A stretch of DNA of 64,000 nt. Source: Microbacterium allomyrinae. Lineage in GTDB: Bacteria > Actinomycetota > Actinomycetes > Actinomycetales > Microbacteriaceae. Position numbers and translations under genes: made by a program. Below, in pieces: positions 52,675 through 60,767 of this stretch. How positions within the stretch are numbered: the stretch's first letter is position 1; every line of letters begins with the position of its first letter. The stretch spans positions 641,440-705,439 of the forward strand of contig NZ_JAGTTN010000002.1 of NCBI RefSeq assembly GCF_020682705.1. The letters run 5' to 3'. Under the pieces are notes generated by a model. It did not search any database. It saw only the letters and a list, made by a program, of their open reading frames with translations, and was not told where the DNA came from.

Positions 52675-53118
52675 GTGACACGAGATCAAGACATCGAGAC
52701 CCTGATCGTCGCCGCGCACGCGCTCACGCGCATCGCTGCGCTCGAGACGGCAAATGACACCCCCGCCGCGCAGTGGCGCACGCTCACGATCCTGCGCGAC
52801 AACGGACCGCTCCGCCTCGGCGAGCTCGCGAGACTGAGCCGCGTGACCCAGCCGGGCATGACCCGCCTCGTCGGTCAGATGAGCGAGCTCGGGCTCGTCG
52901 TGAGAGAAGCGGATGCCGCGGACTCGCGTGCGACGGTGGTCGAAGCCACTCCGCTCGGCCTCGAAGCGCTCCAGACCTGGCTGGCGCAGCTGACCGCCGC
53001 GCTGACCCCGCACTTCGATGACCTCACCGACGAGGAATGGACCGCGCTGCGCACGACCGCAGACGTGCTGACCCGCCCGATCACGCGCCCGGTCCGGGCC
53101 ACCGAGGCCGTTCGATGA
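52675..53118 (+). CDS. MarR-family transcriptional regulator
   Basis: The 147-residue protein has the MarR winged helix (LRLGELARLSRVTQPGMTRLVGQMSELGLVVREAD, near residues 43-78) and an ADSRATVVEATPLG wing. GTG 52675 (VTRDQDIE) follows the 26-bp palindrome. The stop overlaps the MFS gene by ATGA, so it regulates and is translated with the exporter. The ligand is unknown. Confidence 0.9.
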   Translation: MTRDQDIETLIVAAHALTRIAALETANDTPAAQWRTLTILRDNGPLRLGELARLSRVTQPGMTRLVGQMSELGLVVREADAADSRATVVEATPLGLEALQTWLAQLTAALTPHFDDLTDEEWTALRTTADVLTRPITRPVRATEAVR

Positions 53119-54341
53119 GCGCCCCGGCCGCAGCATCCGTGTGGCGCCAGCCCGCGCAGGTCTGGGCCGTGGCTTTCGCCTGTGTCGTGGCATTCATGGG
53201 CATCGGGCTGGTCGACCCCATCCTGCCTGCGATCGCCGAATCGCTCGAGGCGAGCCCCGTCCAGACCGAACTGCTGTTCACCAGCTACCTGCTCGTCACG
53301 GGACTCGCGATGCTCGTGACGAGCTGGATCTCGAGCCGCATCGGCGCGAAGGCGACGCTCCTGATCGGACTCGGACTCATCGTGGTGTTCGCGCTGCTGT
53401 GCGCGATGAGCGGCAGCGTCGACGCGATCATCGGATTCCGCGCGGGATGGGGCCTGGGCAACGCCCTGTTCATCTCCACCGCACTCGCGACGATCGTGGG
53501 GGCCGCGAGCGGCGGCACGGGCGCAGCCATCGTCCTCTACGAGGCGGCACTCGGGCTCGGAATCGCGGTCGGCCCCCTCTTGGGCGGCTTCCTCGGCGAG
53601 ATCAGCTGGCGCGGCCCGTTCTTCGGCGTCGTGGCGCTCATGGCGATCGCGTTCATCGCCGTGCTGGTGCTGGTGCGCGGACCGAGCGAGAAGCCGGTGC
53701 GGCTGGCACTGTCGGCGCCCCTGAAGGCGCTGCGGGTCCCGTCCCTGGCCGTACTGGCGATCGCCGCCCTGTTCTACAACATCGGCTTCTTCGTCCTGCT
53801 GGCCTTCTCGCCGTTCCCTCTCGGATTCGGAGCTATCGGCATCGGCCTCACCTTCTTCGGCTGGGGTGTCGCGCTGGCCGTCACCAGCGTGTGGGTCGCA
53901 CCCCTCATGCTGCGGCGGATGACCCGCACCTCGGCGATGCTCGTCACACTCCCCGTCCTGGCCGCCGACCTCGTCGTCGCCGGGATCCTCGTCGACGACG
54001 CCGCCGCGCTCGTGGTCTGCATCATCGTCGGCGGCCTGCTGCTGGGCGTCATGAACACCGTGCTCACCGAGTCCGTGATGGAGGCCACCGACCTTCCCCG
54101 GTCGGTCGCGTCGTCCGCATACTCCGCCGTCCGCTTCCTCGGAGGCGCCGCCGCTCCCCCGCTTGCGGCGCTGCTGTGGCATCTGTACGGCCCGACCGTT
54201 CCGTATCTGTTCGCGGCGGCATCCGTCGTCATCGCCGCCGCGACGATCGCCTTCGGCCGGCGCTCGCTCGCGCGGGTCGACACGCGTGAAGCGGATGCCG
54301 CGGAAGAAGCCGTGGCGGTGCTCGTCGGCGACGCCGCCTGA
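53115..54341 (+). CDS. MFS transporter, probable drug exporter
   Basis: The 408-residue protein has about twelve membrane segments, with GIGLVDPILPAIAESLEASPVQTELLFTSYLL and a motif A-like SSRIGAKATLLIG, as in DHA1 exporters. ATG 53115 overlaps the MarR stop. The MarR-MFS coupling is a common drug-response module. It ends before a strong hairpin at 54357 next to the prophage boundary. Confidence 0.88.
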   Translation: MSAPAAASVWRQPAQVWAVAFACVVAFMGIGLVDPILPAIAESLEASPVQTELLFTSYLLVTGLAMLVTSWISSRIGAKATLLIGLGLIVVFALLCAMSGSVDAIIGFRAGWGLGNALFISTALATIVGAASGGTGAAIVLYEAALGLGIAVGPLLGGFLGEISWRGPFFGVVALMAIAFIAVLVLVRGPSEKPVRLALSAPLKALRVPSLAVLAIAALFYNIGFFVLLAFSPFPLGFGAIGIGLTFFGWGVALAVTSVWVAPLMLRRMTRTSAMLVTLPVLAADLVVAGILVDDAAALVVCIIVGGLLLGVMNTVLTESVMEATDLPRSVASSAYSAVRFLGGAAAPPLAALLWHLYGPTVPYLFAAASVVIAAATIAFGRRSLARVDTREADAAEEAVAVLVGDAA

Positions 54342-54356
54342 GACCCCGGCACACGC

Positions 54357-54386
54357 AGAAGAGCGGCCCTCTCGGGCCGCTCTTCT
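54357..54386. terminator. Terminator at the prophage boundary
   Basis: A 13-bp stem AGAAGAGCGGCCC with GGGCCGCTCTTCT and a 4-base loop (TCTC). It ends the MarR-MFS operon and would also have ended the tRNA gene. It lies 5 bp from the tRNA remnant. Confidence 0.87.
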
Positions 54387-54390
54387 GGTT

Positions 54391-54435
54391 TGGTGCACCC
54401 CCTCGGACTTGAACCGAGAACCCACTGATTCAGAG
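54391..54435 (-). repeat. tRNA 3' half at the left attachment site (attL)
   Basis: The minus strand reads CTCTGAATCAGTGGGTTCTCGG..., then the T-arm CTCGG-TTCAAGT-CCGAG, acceptor GGGGTGC, discriminator A and an encoded CCA. The D-arm and 5' acceptor are missing; phage sequence takes over beyond 54435. Read as a 7-base loop, CTCTGAA would give anticodon CUG, but this is not secure. The gene is a remnant duplicated by integration; the intact tRNA should be at the right end outside the window. Confidence 0.85.
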
Positions 54436-54492
54436 TTCGCTGACGCGTTCTGGGGCATCGTCGCGCAGCTCGACGCCGAGGCGGTGCGCTGA
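54436..54492 (+). pseudogene. 3' end of a phage gene truncated at attL
   Basis: Eighteen codons (FADAFWGIVAQLDAEAVR) run in frame from the attachment core to a TGA at 54490-54492, whose last base is the first of the next gene's ATG. The overlap looks like phage coupling. If so, the first part of this gene lies at the other end of the prophage and the attachment core is inside its coding sequence. Inference only. Confidence 0.4.
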
Positions 54493-54794
54493 TGGCGATG
54501 TGCGATGACGTGATCGATCCCGGCGAGACGTGGGAGCACTGGTGCGATCGGCCGGCCGAGCACGTCGGCGATCACCGATGCGGCGACTGCGGCGACGTGT
54601 GGAATCCATCGCCCGAGAACGGCGATCGCGACGAGTGGCCGGAATACTGGATCGAGCGGCACGAGAAGTGGGACGGCACGTGCGCTGAGTGCCGAGAGAT
54701 GCGCGACGAACTCTTGTCGGAAGCCGACAAAGATTCCTCGTCGACGAGATCTCCCGCGTTGTTGCACATCGACAATCCCTCTGCGTCCGCGTAA
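54492..54794 (+). CDS. Cys-rich phage protein, possible zinc ribbon
   Basis: The 100-residue product has cysteines at 4, 18, 30, 33, 64 and 67; the pairs 30-33 (CGDC) and 64-67 (CAEC) are CxxC knuckles that could bind zinc. Trp and acidic residues are frequent. No family is recognised; small zinc proteins beside integrases are common in actinophages and unassigned. It overlaps the end of the truncated frame by one base and precedes the integrase. Confidence 0.6.
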   Translation: MAMCDDVIDPGETWEHWCDRPAEHVGDHRCGDCGDVWNPSPENGDRDEWPEYWIERHEKWDGTCAECREMRDELLSEADKDSSSTRSPALLHIDNPSASA

Positions 54795-54823
54795 CCCGCG
54801 GTTACACACGGCTCGACGTCACG

Positions 54824-55687
54824 ATGCGGCCGACAATCCTCGGCGTACCGTCTGGGGTGAAGACCGAAATACCGACTCACCCGTCATGGGTGGAACCACT
54901 CTCGGCATACCTGGGATGGCTCAGAGGCCTACGCCGAGCAGAGGGAACGATCTATCAGCACAGCTACCATCTGCGGCGGTTCGCACGCGATACCCAGCAT
55001 GAGCCGTGGCCGGTCACGCTCGAGCAGCTCGTCGCCTACCTCGCGACGCGCGACGATCTGGGGGCATCCGCGCGCCGGACGCTGCGACAGGTTCTCCGAG
55101 GCTTCTACGCATGGGGACAGGTCGTCGGCCGATGGGACGAGAACCCGGCGCGACACATGCCGTCGATCACGCCGAAGCGGGGTGTACCGAGGCCAGCTCC
55201 CGAGCACTCGGTGAAGCTCGGTCTGCGATCGCCGGCCGAGCGGACGCGGCTCATGGTCCTGCTCGCCGTGCGCGCCGGCTTGCGATGCGTCGAGATCTGC
55301 CAGGTGCGCACGGATGACCTGGTCGAGGATCTGGTCGGGTATTCGCTGATCGTGCGAGGCAAGGGTGAACGGATGCGCATGGTGCCAGTTCCCCTCGAGG
55401 TCGTACACGCGATCCAGGCGCAGCCCGGAGGCTACCTGTTCCCTGGACAGATTCACGGGCACCTGTCGGCAGGCCGCGTGTCTGAGCTGATCAGCGATGC
55501 ACTGCCGCCGGGTGTCACCGCGCACCAGCTGCGACACCGATACGGCACACGCGCCTATCAACTCGGGGGGCGCGACATCGCCGCGGTGCAGCAGCTGCTG
55601 GGCCACGCCTACATGACGACGACGCAGATCTACGTGCAAGTAGAGGATGAGGCGGTGCGCCGCGCGGCGCTGGCAGCTGCCGGCTGA
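54824..55687 (+). CDS. Tyrosine-type site-specific integrase
   Basis: The 287-residue protein inserts and excises the prophage at the tRNA. A core-binding SAM-like domain covers about residues 15-105, and the catalytic domain has Arg150 (RAGLR), Lys180 (RGKGERMR), His234 and Arg237 (HQLRHRYG), His261 (LGHAYMTT) and Tyr270 (QIYVQV). All catalytic residues of the family are present, so it should be active. The start may be ATG 54824 or GTG 54857; neither has a strong ribosome-binding site. It is plus-strand, opposite to the structural genes. Confidence 0.92.
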   Translation: MRPTILGVPSGVKTEIPTHPSWVEPLSAYLGWLRGLRRAEGTIYQHSYHLRRFARDTQHEPWPVTLEQLVAYLATRDDLGASARRTLRQVLRGFYAWGQVVGRWDENPARHMPSITPKRGVPRPAPEHSVKLGLRSPAERTRLMVLLAVRAGLRCVEICQVRTDDLVEDLVGYSLIVRGKGERMRMVPVPLEVVHAIQAQPGGYLFPGQIHGHLSAGRVSELISDALPPGVTAHQLRHRYGTRAYQLGGRDIAAVQQLLGHAYMTTTQIYVQVEDEAVRRAALAAAG

Positions 55688-55700
55688 CAGGCTTGCGGGC

Positions 55701-55931
55701 ATGTCTGACGTCGCGCCCCGCCGTTCTCGCTCGCTGATCGTCCTTCTGGTGGTGATCGGCGTGCTGCTGCTAGTCGCGATCGGCGTTCTGGTCGCGATCC
55801 TGTCGCAGCTGCAAGGCGCCGAGGCGCACCAGACCTATCTCGACTGCATGGCCCGCTACGGCTATCGACCCGACGAGATGAACGCGGACATCGACGGTAT
55901 GGCAGACGCAGCGGGCCGCTGCGATCGTTAG
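55701..55931 (+). CDS. Small phage membrane protein
   Basis: The 76-residue product has one hydrophobic segment (about residues 11-36, with LLVVIGVLLLVAIGVLVAI) preceded by a basic stretch and followed by a polar tail with two cysteines. ATG 55701 is used; an in-frame upstream start would overlap the integrase. It could be an envelope or superinfection protein, but there is no evidence. Its stop is one base from the stop of the opposite gene. Confidence 0.6.
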   Translation: MSDVAPRRSRSLIVLLVVIGVLLLVAIGVLVAILSQLQGAEAHQTYLDCMARYGYRPDEMNADIDGMADAAGRCDR

Positions 55932-55932
55932 C

Positions 55933-56232
55933 TCAGCGGGTCGGGTTGGCGAGTGCGGTGCCGAGGCCGACTGCCGCGAGTAGGTTGCCGCCGACGACGA
56001 GCGCGTCGCCGTACTCGGGCAGCTGCACGGCGAGCAGCGGGCCGGCGAACAGTGCCGCGATGCCGACCAGGAACAGGGTCCGGCGCGCGTTCAGCGGCAG
56101 GAACTCGGCGGGCGGTCCGCCGGCGTAGATGTCACCCTCGAGGGTGCTCTGGTACGTAAGCGGTTCGGCGTCGTAGCTCCCGGCGAGTGAGGCCTGGTAC
56201 TCCTCGCGCGTCTGGGGTTTGGGGTCGCTCAT
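55933..56232 (-). CDS. Phage membrane protein, holin candidate
   Basis: The 99-residue product has a polar N-terminus (MSDPKPQTREEYQASLAGS) and two hydrophobic segments (about residues 52-70 and 76-96). ATG 56232 has a strong AGGAGG five to six bases upstream, so it is expressed. It lies after the lysin and a DUF2746-like gene, where holins are often found. It overlaps the preceding gene by 101 bp in another frame. Confidence 0.65.
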   Translation of the reverse strand: MSDPKPQTREEYQASLAGSYDAEPLTYQSTLEGDIYAGGPPAEFLPLNARRTLFLVGIAALFAGPLLAVQLPEYGDALVVGGNLLAAVGLGTALANPTR

Positions 56233-56533
56233 GGGTTCCTCCTGTTTCTTCGATGTGCCGCTCGAGGCGGCTGTCGGTGTCGACTTGCCGGCGCATGATC
56301 CACGCGATGTCTCGCTGGATTGCGAGCAAGATGCTGTTGTTCTGTTCGTGCTTCCCGTCGAGGTCGTCGCGCAGGTTCGATTCGTGGTCGTTCTGCACCT
56401 GGCCCTGAATGGCTTTCACCCGCCGGACCAGGCGGGTACCGAACACGGTGAGGACCGTGCCGACCAGGCCGATCGTCGCGACGACGGCGGCGCTGACCGC
56501 CGCGACGATCTGCACGGTTACGGCGTCGCTCAC
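56132..56533 (-). CDS. DUF2746-like phage membrane protein
   Basis: The 133-residue product has an N-terminal hydrophobic segment (residues 5-32), then a basic and coiled-coil-like region (VKAIQGQVQNDHESNLRDDL). DUF2746 proteins in actinophages look like this and are coded near lysis genes. GTG 56533 is one base from the lysin stop. The last 33 residues are read from the next gene's 5' end in another frame. Confidence 0.62.
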   Translation of the reverse strand: MSDAVTVQIVAAVSAAVVATIGLVGTVLTVFGTRLVRRVKAIQGQVQNDHESNLRDDLDGKHEQNNSILLAIQRDIAWIMRRQVDTDSRLERHIEETGGTHERPQTPDARGVPGLTRRELRRRTAYVPEHPRG

Positions 56534-56534
56534 G

Positions 56535-57260
56535 TCAGAACGAACCTGCGTTCAGACGCTCCTGCACGCGACGGATCGTCGCGGAGTCGTTCGCGTCGAG
56601 GTATCCATCGGCCGGCGTGCCGAGGTAGACCTGGAGCGCGTGCACGGTGCGGAATCGACCGACGCGCCGGCCGATGTTGGACGCCAGGCCGAGGCCGTCG
56701 ACGAGCAGCTCGCGGCCGTCCCAGTCGCGCGCGCCGGCGCCGTTGAGGCGCTCCTGCAGGCGGTGCACGAACGCGGACGGGGTATCGAGCTTGCCGTCTG
56801 CGGGCGTGCCCAGGTCGGCCTGCCAGGCGGCGATGGTGAACCCGCCGAGCCCGCCGTCGACGACCAGCTGCCCGACGCGTCCGGCGAGCCACGTGACCGG
56901 GTCGGTGTGCCACCCGCCGACCCAGATCTCGAAGTGCAGGTTCTTGCCCTTCGCGTTGCCGCTGGCGCCCATGAGGCCGAGCTTGGCGCCCTCGCCTATC
57001 CAGCTGCCCTTGCGGACGGCCGGCGCGACGGCCAGGTGCATGTACTTCGACGTGATGCCGTTGCCGTGGTCGATGACGACGGTGTAGCCGGCGGCATCGT
57101 TCAGCCAGCCGGCGAACGTGACCAGGCCGGCGCCGATCGCGTAGACGCCGTCGAAGCCGATGAAGTCGCAGCCGTCGTGATGGTTGGTCAGACCGCCGGT
57201 GCGGGGGCCGTACTTGCTGCTGACGGTCGGGGCGGTGGTGGTGCCGTTGGGGTAGAGCAT
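56535..57260 (-). CDS. Phage lysin, M23-type peptidase with C-terminal repeats
   Basis: The 241-residue protein has an M23/LytM-type domain with the zinc motif HDGCD (His28, Asp32), a catalytic-region YMH (His75) and NLHFEIW (107-113). In family members the last motif is HLH; here the first His is Asn107. Zinc ligands (His28, Asp32, His109) are kept, but the catalytic base may be missing. Two C-terminal repeats (about 144-173 and 207-237) share LGTPADG.LD and V.RLQERLN or VQERLN and probably bind the cell wall. No signal peptide. Confidence 0.85.
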   Translation of the reverse strand: MLYPNGTTTAPTVSSKYGPRTGGLTNHHDGCDFIGFDGVYAIGAGLVTFAGWLNDAAGYTVVIDHGNGITSKYMHLAVAPAVRKGSWIGEGAKLGLMGASGNAKGKNLHFEIWVGGWHTDPVTWLAGRVGQLVVDGGLGGFTIAAWQADLGTPADGKLDTPSAFVHRLQERLNGAGARDWDGRELLVDGLGLASNIGRRVGRFRTVHALQVYLGTPADGYLDANDSATIRRVQERLNAGSF

Positions 57261-57282
57261 GAGGGGTGGTCCTTTCGGTGTG

Positions 57283-57870
57283 TCAGGGTGTGGGGATCTT
57301 GATCAGCAGGTAGTCGACGGCGTATTCGGCATTCGCGCCCACAGCGAGGGATGCGTAGCCGGCGGCCGAGTTGAGCGCGGTCGTCGTGGCGATGACGAGA
57401 TCGTTTTTCACCCACTCGATCTGTGTGCCTCGGACGCGGTAGCCGATCACGTCGCCCGGTTCCCAGGTGCCGGTCGCGGCGCCGGAGATCGCGCCGGCCG
57501 CGCTGAGTGCGATGCGACTGTCGGTGCCGCCGGAGAGCGCGGATCGGCGGGCGAGCAGCGAGAGCAGCCCCACGGAGATTGAGGTGACTTTCACGTAGAG
57601 GGAGTAGTCGGGCTGCGGCATCGCCACGCCGAGGACGGATGCCGTGCCGCCGGCGCCGACGCGGCTGAGCATGCCGCCGGTGATGTTCCATGCCGCGCCG
57701 ATCGACGCGGCGAACGCGAGCGAGGCGGTGCCGCCGAGTCCGTTGTTCAGGGTGCGCCCGCTCGCGAGGCCGTCCGGCGCGGCGAAGCTGTCGGATGCGT
57801 AGAGCGTTTCGAGGGTGACGCCCTCGCCGGCGCCGCCGGCGCGGGCGATGACCAGTCCGATTCCGGACAT
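57283..57870 (-). CDS. Phage tail-associated protein, glycine/alanine-rich
   Basis: The 195-residue product is rich in Gly, Ala, Ser and Leu, with a beta-strand-like pattern (laminin- or concanavalin-like jelly roll is possible: LYVKVTSISVGLLSLLARR). No family is certain. It is stop-to-start adjacent to the SGNH-type gene, so it is part of the same tail module and may be a receptor-binding or fibre protein. Confidence 0.55.
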   Translation of the reverse strand: MSGIGLVIARAGGAGEGVTLETLYASDSFAAPDGLASGRTLNNGLGGTASLAFAASIGAAWNITGGMLSRVGAGGTASVLGVAMPQPDYSLYVKVTSISVGLLSLLARRSALSGGTDSRIALSAAGAISGAATGTWEPGDVIGYRVRGTQIEWVKNDLVIATTTALNSAAGYASLAVGANAEYAVDYLLIKIPTP

Positions 57871-59256
57871 TTAGAACCATCCAATCTGTGTCATGCGGTC
57901 GTAAACGATCCGCGCTTGCACGTCTTTTGCCGCGTCGTTCAGGTGCAGCACGTCGCCGGCAGCGCGGAGCGAGGTGGGAATCGTGTCGTTGCCGATGTCG
58001 GTGAGGTCCGGGCCGGTCGGGGTGATCCCGGCCATCGCGAGGCCGTCATCGATCAACTTCCGGCGCACGTCCACGAACCGGAACCCGTACTCACGCTTCA
58101 GCGCAGCGTTGAGCGCGACGACCGCGGTATGGGTGCCTGAGCCCGCGATCTCGTTGGTCGCGTTCATCACCCCGACTACGAGGAACTTCCGCCGTCCGCC
58201 GGTCTGCCACTGCACCATCGAGTGCGTGTCCTCGAGTACCCGATCGAGGTCCGCGACGTTGTTACGGCCGAGCTGGATGACCTGGTTGTAGCCGGCGTAC
58301 GTGTCGCGTGCTGCCGTGATGAGAGGTTCGCGGTAGGGCACCGGAACCGCGGCGCCGGCCGTCGCGCGCGTGAACCGGTAGCGCCCGTCACCCTCCACCC
58401 ACACGAACGTTCCCTCGACGCCGGCGAGGCGGCTCGGGTTGACGCTCTTGGTGCCCTGCTTCATCAGCGTGGTGGTGGCCGTGAACCCGGTTGCGCCGCC
58501 GTTGTAGTACGGGGTGACGAACACCGCGCCGGATGCCGGGATCTCGCCGCCGTCGACGGCGAGCCATATCGGGTTTGCGCTGGTGCGGCCGGCGATGTCG
58601 TAGGATCGTTCGCCGCCGATCGCGTTGTCGATCCACACCTCGCCGGTGAGGGTCGCCATACGGGTCGCGAGGCCGAGCGACATCGAGTCGCCCGATTGCA
58701 TCCAGGCCGGCCCTGTCTCATCGATCGGGGACCCGCCGCCGCCCTCGTTCTCGGGGTAGACCGTCCCGTCGATGCGCACGCCCGACTCGACGGTCAGCGC
58801 ACCCGTTGCGGGGTCGCGGAACATCACCGCGAACGCCCATCCGGTGCCGTCCAGATCGATCACCTCTGCACCGGAGATCAATCCCGCGGCGACGTCGGGC
58901 GCGAGCGCGGCGCGGCGCACGCTGCCGTCTTGCAGGGTGACCTTGGAGTAGATGCCGCGCGTCTCGTCGGCGCGGATGAACGGCTCGCCGTTCTCGAATC
59001 GCACGGTGTAGACGTCTTCGGGATTCACCTCGAACTCGGGGACGTTCTTGGCATCCAGCTCGCCGTCGACGGCAGCCGCGGCCGCCGCCGCGACCGTGGG
59101 GTCGGAAGCGAGTTCGGTCGTGACTCGGGCATGCACGGCATCCGGGATTGCGCGTGCGGACTTGTTCAGTACCTCGCTGAATCCGGCGCCCTCGTCGGCG
59201 AGGTCGTCCTCGCCGTAGATCCAGAATCCGTCTTCGTCGTAATGTCCTGTCGCCAT
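57871..59256 (-). CDS. Phage tail protein with SGNH/GDSL hydrolase domain
   Basis: The 461-residue protein has an N-terminal tail-anchoring region (about 1-170) and a C-terminal SGNH-type domain. The nucleophile motif is QSGDSMSLG (Ser191, with GDS at 189-191) and the catalytic DxxH is at 435-438 (DVLH). An intermediate GRNN near the middle supplies the Asn block. It may deacylate or deacetylate a surface polymer during adsorption. It lies between two minor tail genes. Confidence 0.75.
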   Translation of the reverse strand: MATGHYDEDGFWIYGEDDLADEGAGFSEVLNKSARAIPDAVHARVTTELASDPTVAAAAAAAVDGELDAKNVPEFEVNPEDVYTVRFENGEPFIRADETRGIYSKVTLQDGSVRRAALAPDVAAGLISGAEVIDLDGTGWAFAVMFRDPATGALTVESGVRIDGTVYPENEGGGGSPIDETGPAWMQSGDSMSLGLATRMATLTGEVWIDNAIGGERSYDIAGRTSANPIWLAVDGGEIPASGAVFVTPYYNGGATGFTATTTLMKQGTKSVNPSRLAGVEGTFVWVEGDGRYRFTRATAGAAVPVPYREPLITAARDTYAGYNQVIQLGRNNVADLDRVLEDTHSMVQWQTGGRRKFLVVGVMNATNEIAGSGTHTAVVALNAALKREYGFRFVDVRRKLIDDGLAMAGITPTGPDLTDIGNDTIPTSLRAAGDVLHLNDAAKDVQARIVYDRMTQIGWF

Positions 59257-60402
59257 TTAGGCCACCTCTCTCATGCGTACGCTCATTTCGTCGGCCGGCC
59301 AGTTCCACTGCACCGCGCTGCATTTGCCGGCGAGGCTGCCGCGGGGGCTGATGAACACGGCGCCGTCGCCGGGTGTCAGGGCGTAGTCGGATACCGCGAG
59401 CAGCTCGAGCGAGCGCGCGCGGCCGACGATCTGCTGCCGGATGTTCTCGGCCAGCGCGTCCGGGTCGCTCGGGGCGCCCCACTCAGCGGGGTAGGTGCGG
59501 GTGTAGATCTTGACCGGCTCGCCCGGTGTGGTCGCGAAACCGCGTGTGGTGACGCCGGCGCGGGTGAACACGACCTGCACGGCCGTGTACCAGCCGTCGT
59601 CGCGGCTGCGCTTCTCCACAGCGTTCACGACCGAACGTGAGGCGCCCGCCGAGCGCAGCGTGCGCGTGTATGGGGTGCCTCGTGAGTAGTTCGCGTGGAA
59701 GTGGCCGTCCTCGTCGCAGTACATCAGGTAGTTGCGGGAGCGGGCCATCTGCTGCAACACCTCCCACGCGGTCTGTCCGGGCTGCCAGATGCGGGTATCG
59801 CCGAGCACCCACGACGGCAGCACGGGTGCCTCGCCGGCCACGGTCGTGAGCGTGAACCCGCTGCGGGCCAGCACCCACTCGAGACAGTCCCGGATCGTCG
59901 CGCCGGGGATGGTGTACTCGGCGGCGGTCCAGGCATCATCGAACAGTCGCGCCTCGCCGCTCGCGAGCGACAGCGCCACGGTGCCGGCTTTGCGGTCCAC
60001 GGTCTGGTCGCGCAGCATCAGCCGGAAGTCCCGGTCCTGTGACCGCATCGGGTGCCCCGGCTCGGTGTAGTCGTGATAGACCGCGAGGGTGACGTCGGTG
60101 AGCGTGCCGCCGGCGAAATCGGCCGTGACATCGCCGAGCGTCTTGCCCCGGTACTTGCGGGTGAGGTCGCCGAGTCGGTCGACGCGGCCGAGCAGCTTGC
60201 GGACGGTGAGGGTTGCCCAGATGTCGTCGGCGAGCGGGTCGACATCGGCGATCGCGCCGTCGCCGAGCGCGCACGAGAGAGTGGCCTGGATGAACGGTAC
60301 CCACTCGAGGTCCATCGTCAGCTGCTGCGTGTTCACCTCGAGCTGCATCGGCGGGTCGAGATCCAGCGTGATCTTCGTGCGGTGCTCGCTGAGCACGGCC
60401 AT
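59257..60402 (-). CDS. Phage minor tail protein (tail-tip/hub)
   Basis: The 381-residue protein, read from ATG 60402 (MAVLSEHRTK), overlaps the gene upstream by one base. It has beta-rich character with no clear motif; the position between tape measure and receptor-binding genes fits a tail hub or Tal-like protein. Function is from position. Confidence 0.6.
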   Translation of the reverse strand: MAVLSEHRTKITLDLDPPMQLEVNTQQLTMDLEWVPFIQATLSCALGDGAIADVDPLADDIWATLTVRKLLGRVDRLGDLTRKYRGKTLGDVTADFAGGTLTDVTLAVYHDYTEPGHPMRSQDRDFRLMLRDQTVDRKAGTVALSLASGEARLFDDAWTAAEYTIPGATIRDCLEWVLARSGFTLTTVAGEAPVLPSWVLGDTRIWQPGQTAWEVLQQMARSRNYLMYCDEDGHFHANYSRGTPYTRTLRSAGASRSVVNAVEKRSRDDGWYTAVQVVFTRAGVTTRGFATTPGEPVKIYTRTYPAEWGAPSDPDALAENIRQQIVGRARSLELLAVSDYALTPGDGAVFISPRGSLAGKCSAVQWNWPADEMSVRMREVA

Positions 60403-60767
60403 CACGACACCTCCGTGATCGGGACGATGCACAGCCAGCGCCGGCGCGTTTCAGGGTCCAGGTGCACCCGAATCCGGCCGGTGACGACGTATCGAAGATT
60501 CAGCAGCTCGCGGGTGTCGTCCGCGATCGTGAACTCGGCCGGGAGCTTGTGGGCGCGGTGGCAGTCACGCGCGCCGATCTCGTCGGCGAACAGCAGCTCG
60601 AGCGTGAGCACATCGGCGCCCGCGGGGCGCAGCGTGTAGACGTCGTCGCCGTCGAGGATCGAGTGCGCGACCGTGCGGGATTCGGCCTCGGCGCTGTAGC
60701 TGCTGACCAGCGCCTTGAGCGGGCTGAGCGTCGGCCCGCCGTCGTAGGTGATCGTCGTGGTGCTCAC
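60402..60767 (-). CDS. Phage tail protein, Dit-like position
   Basis: The 121-residue product starts at GTG 60767 and overlaps the tape measure gene by four bases. The sequence (TITYDGGPTLSPLKALVSSY) has a beta-rich pattern. A distal tail position after the tape measure is suggestive of a short Dit-type protein, but the usual length is greater. Function is from position. Confidence 0.5.
   Translation of the reverse strand: MSTTTITYDGGPTLSPLKALVSSYSAEAESRTVAHSILDGDDVYTLRPAGADVLTLELLFADEIGARDCHRAHKLPAEFTIADDTRELLNLRYVVTGRIRVHLDPETRRRWLCIVPITEVS

Noticed and set aside
54163..54492. An open frame crossing the attachment core from the MFS gene
   Set aside because: Its first part is out of frame with the transporter and reads through a terminator and the tRNA remnant. 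Only the 18-codon end on the phage side is kept as a candidate.
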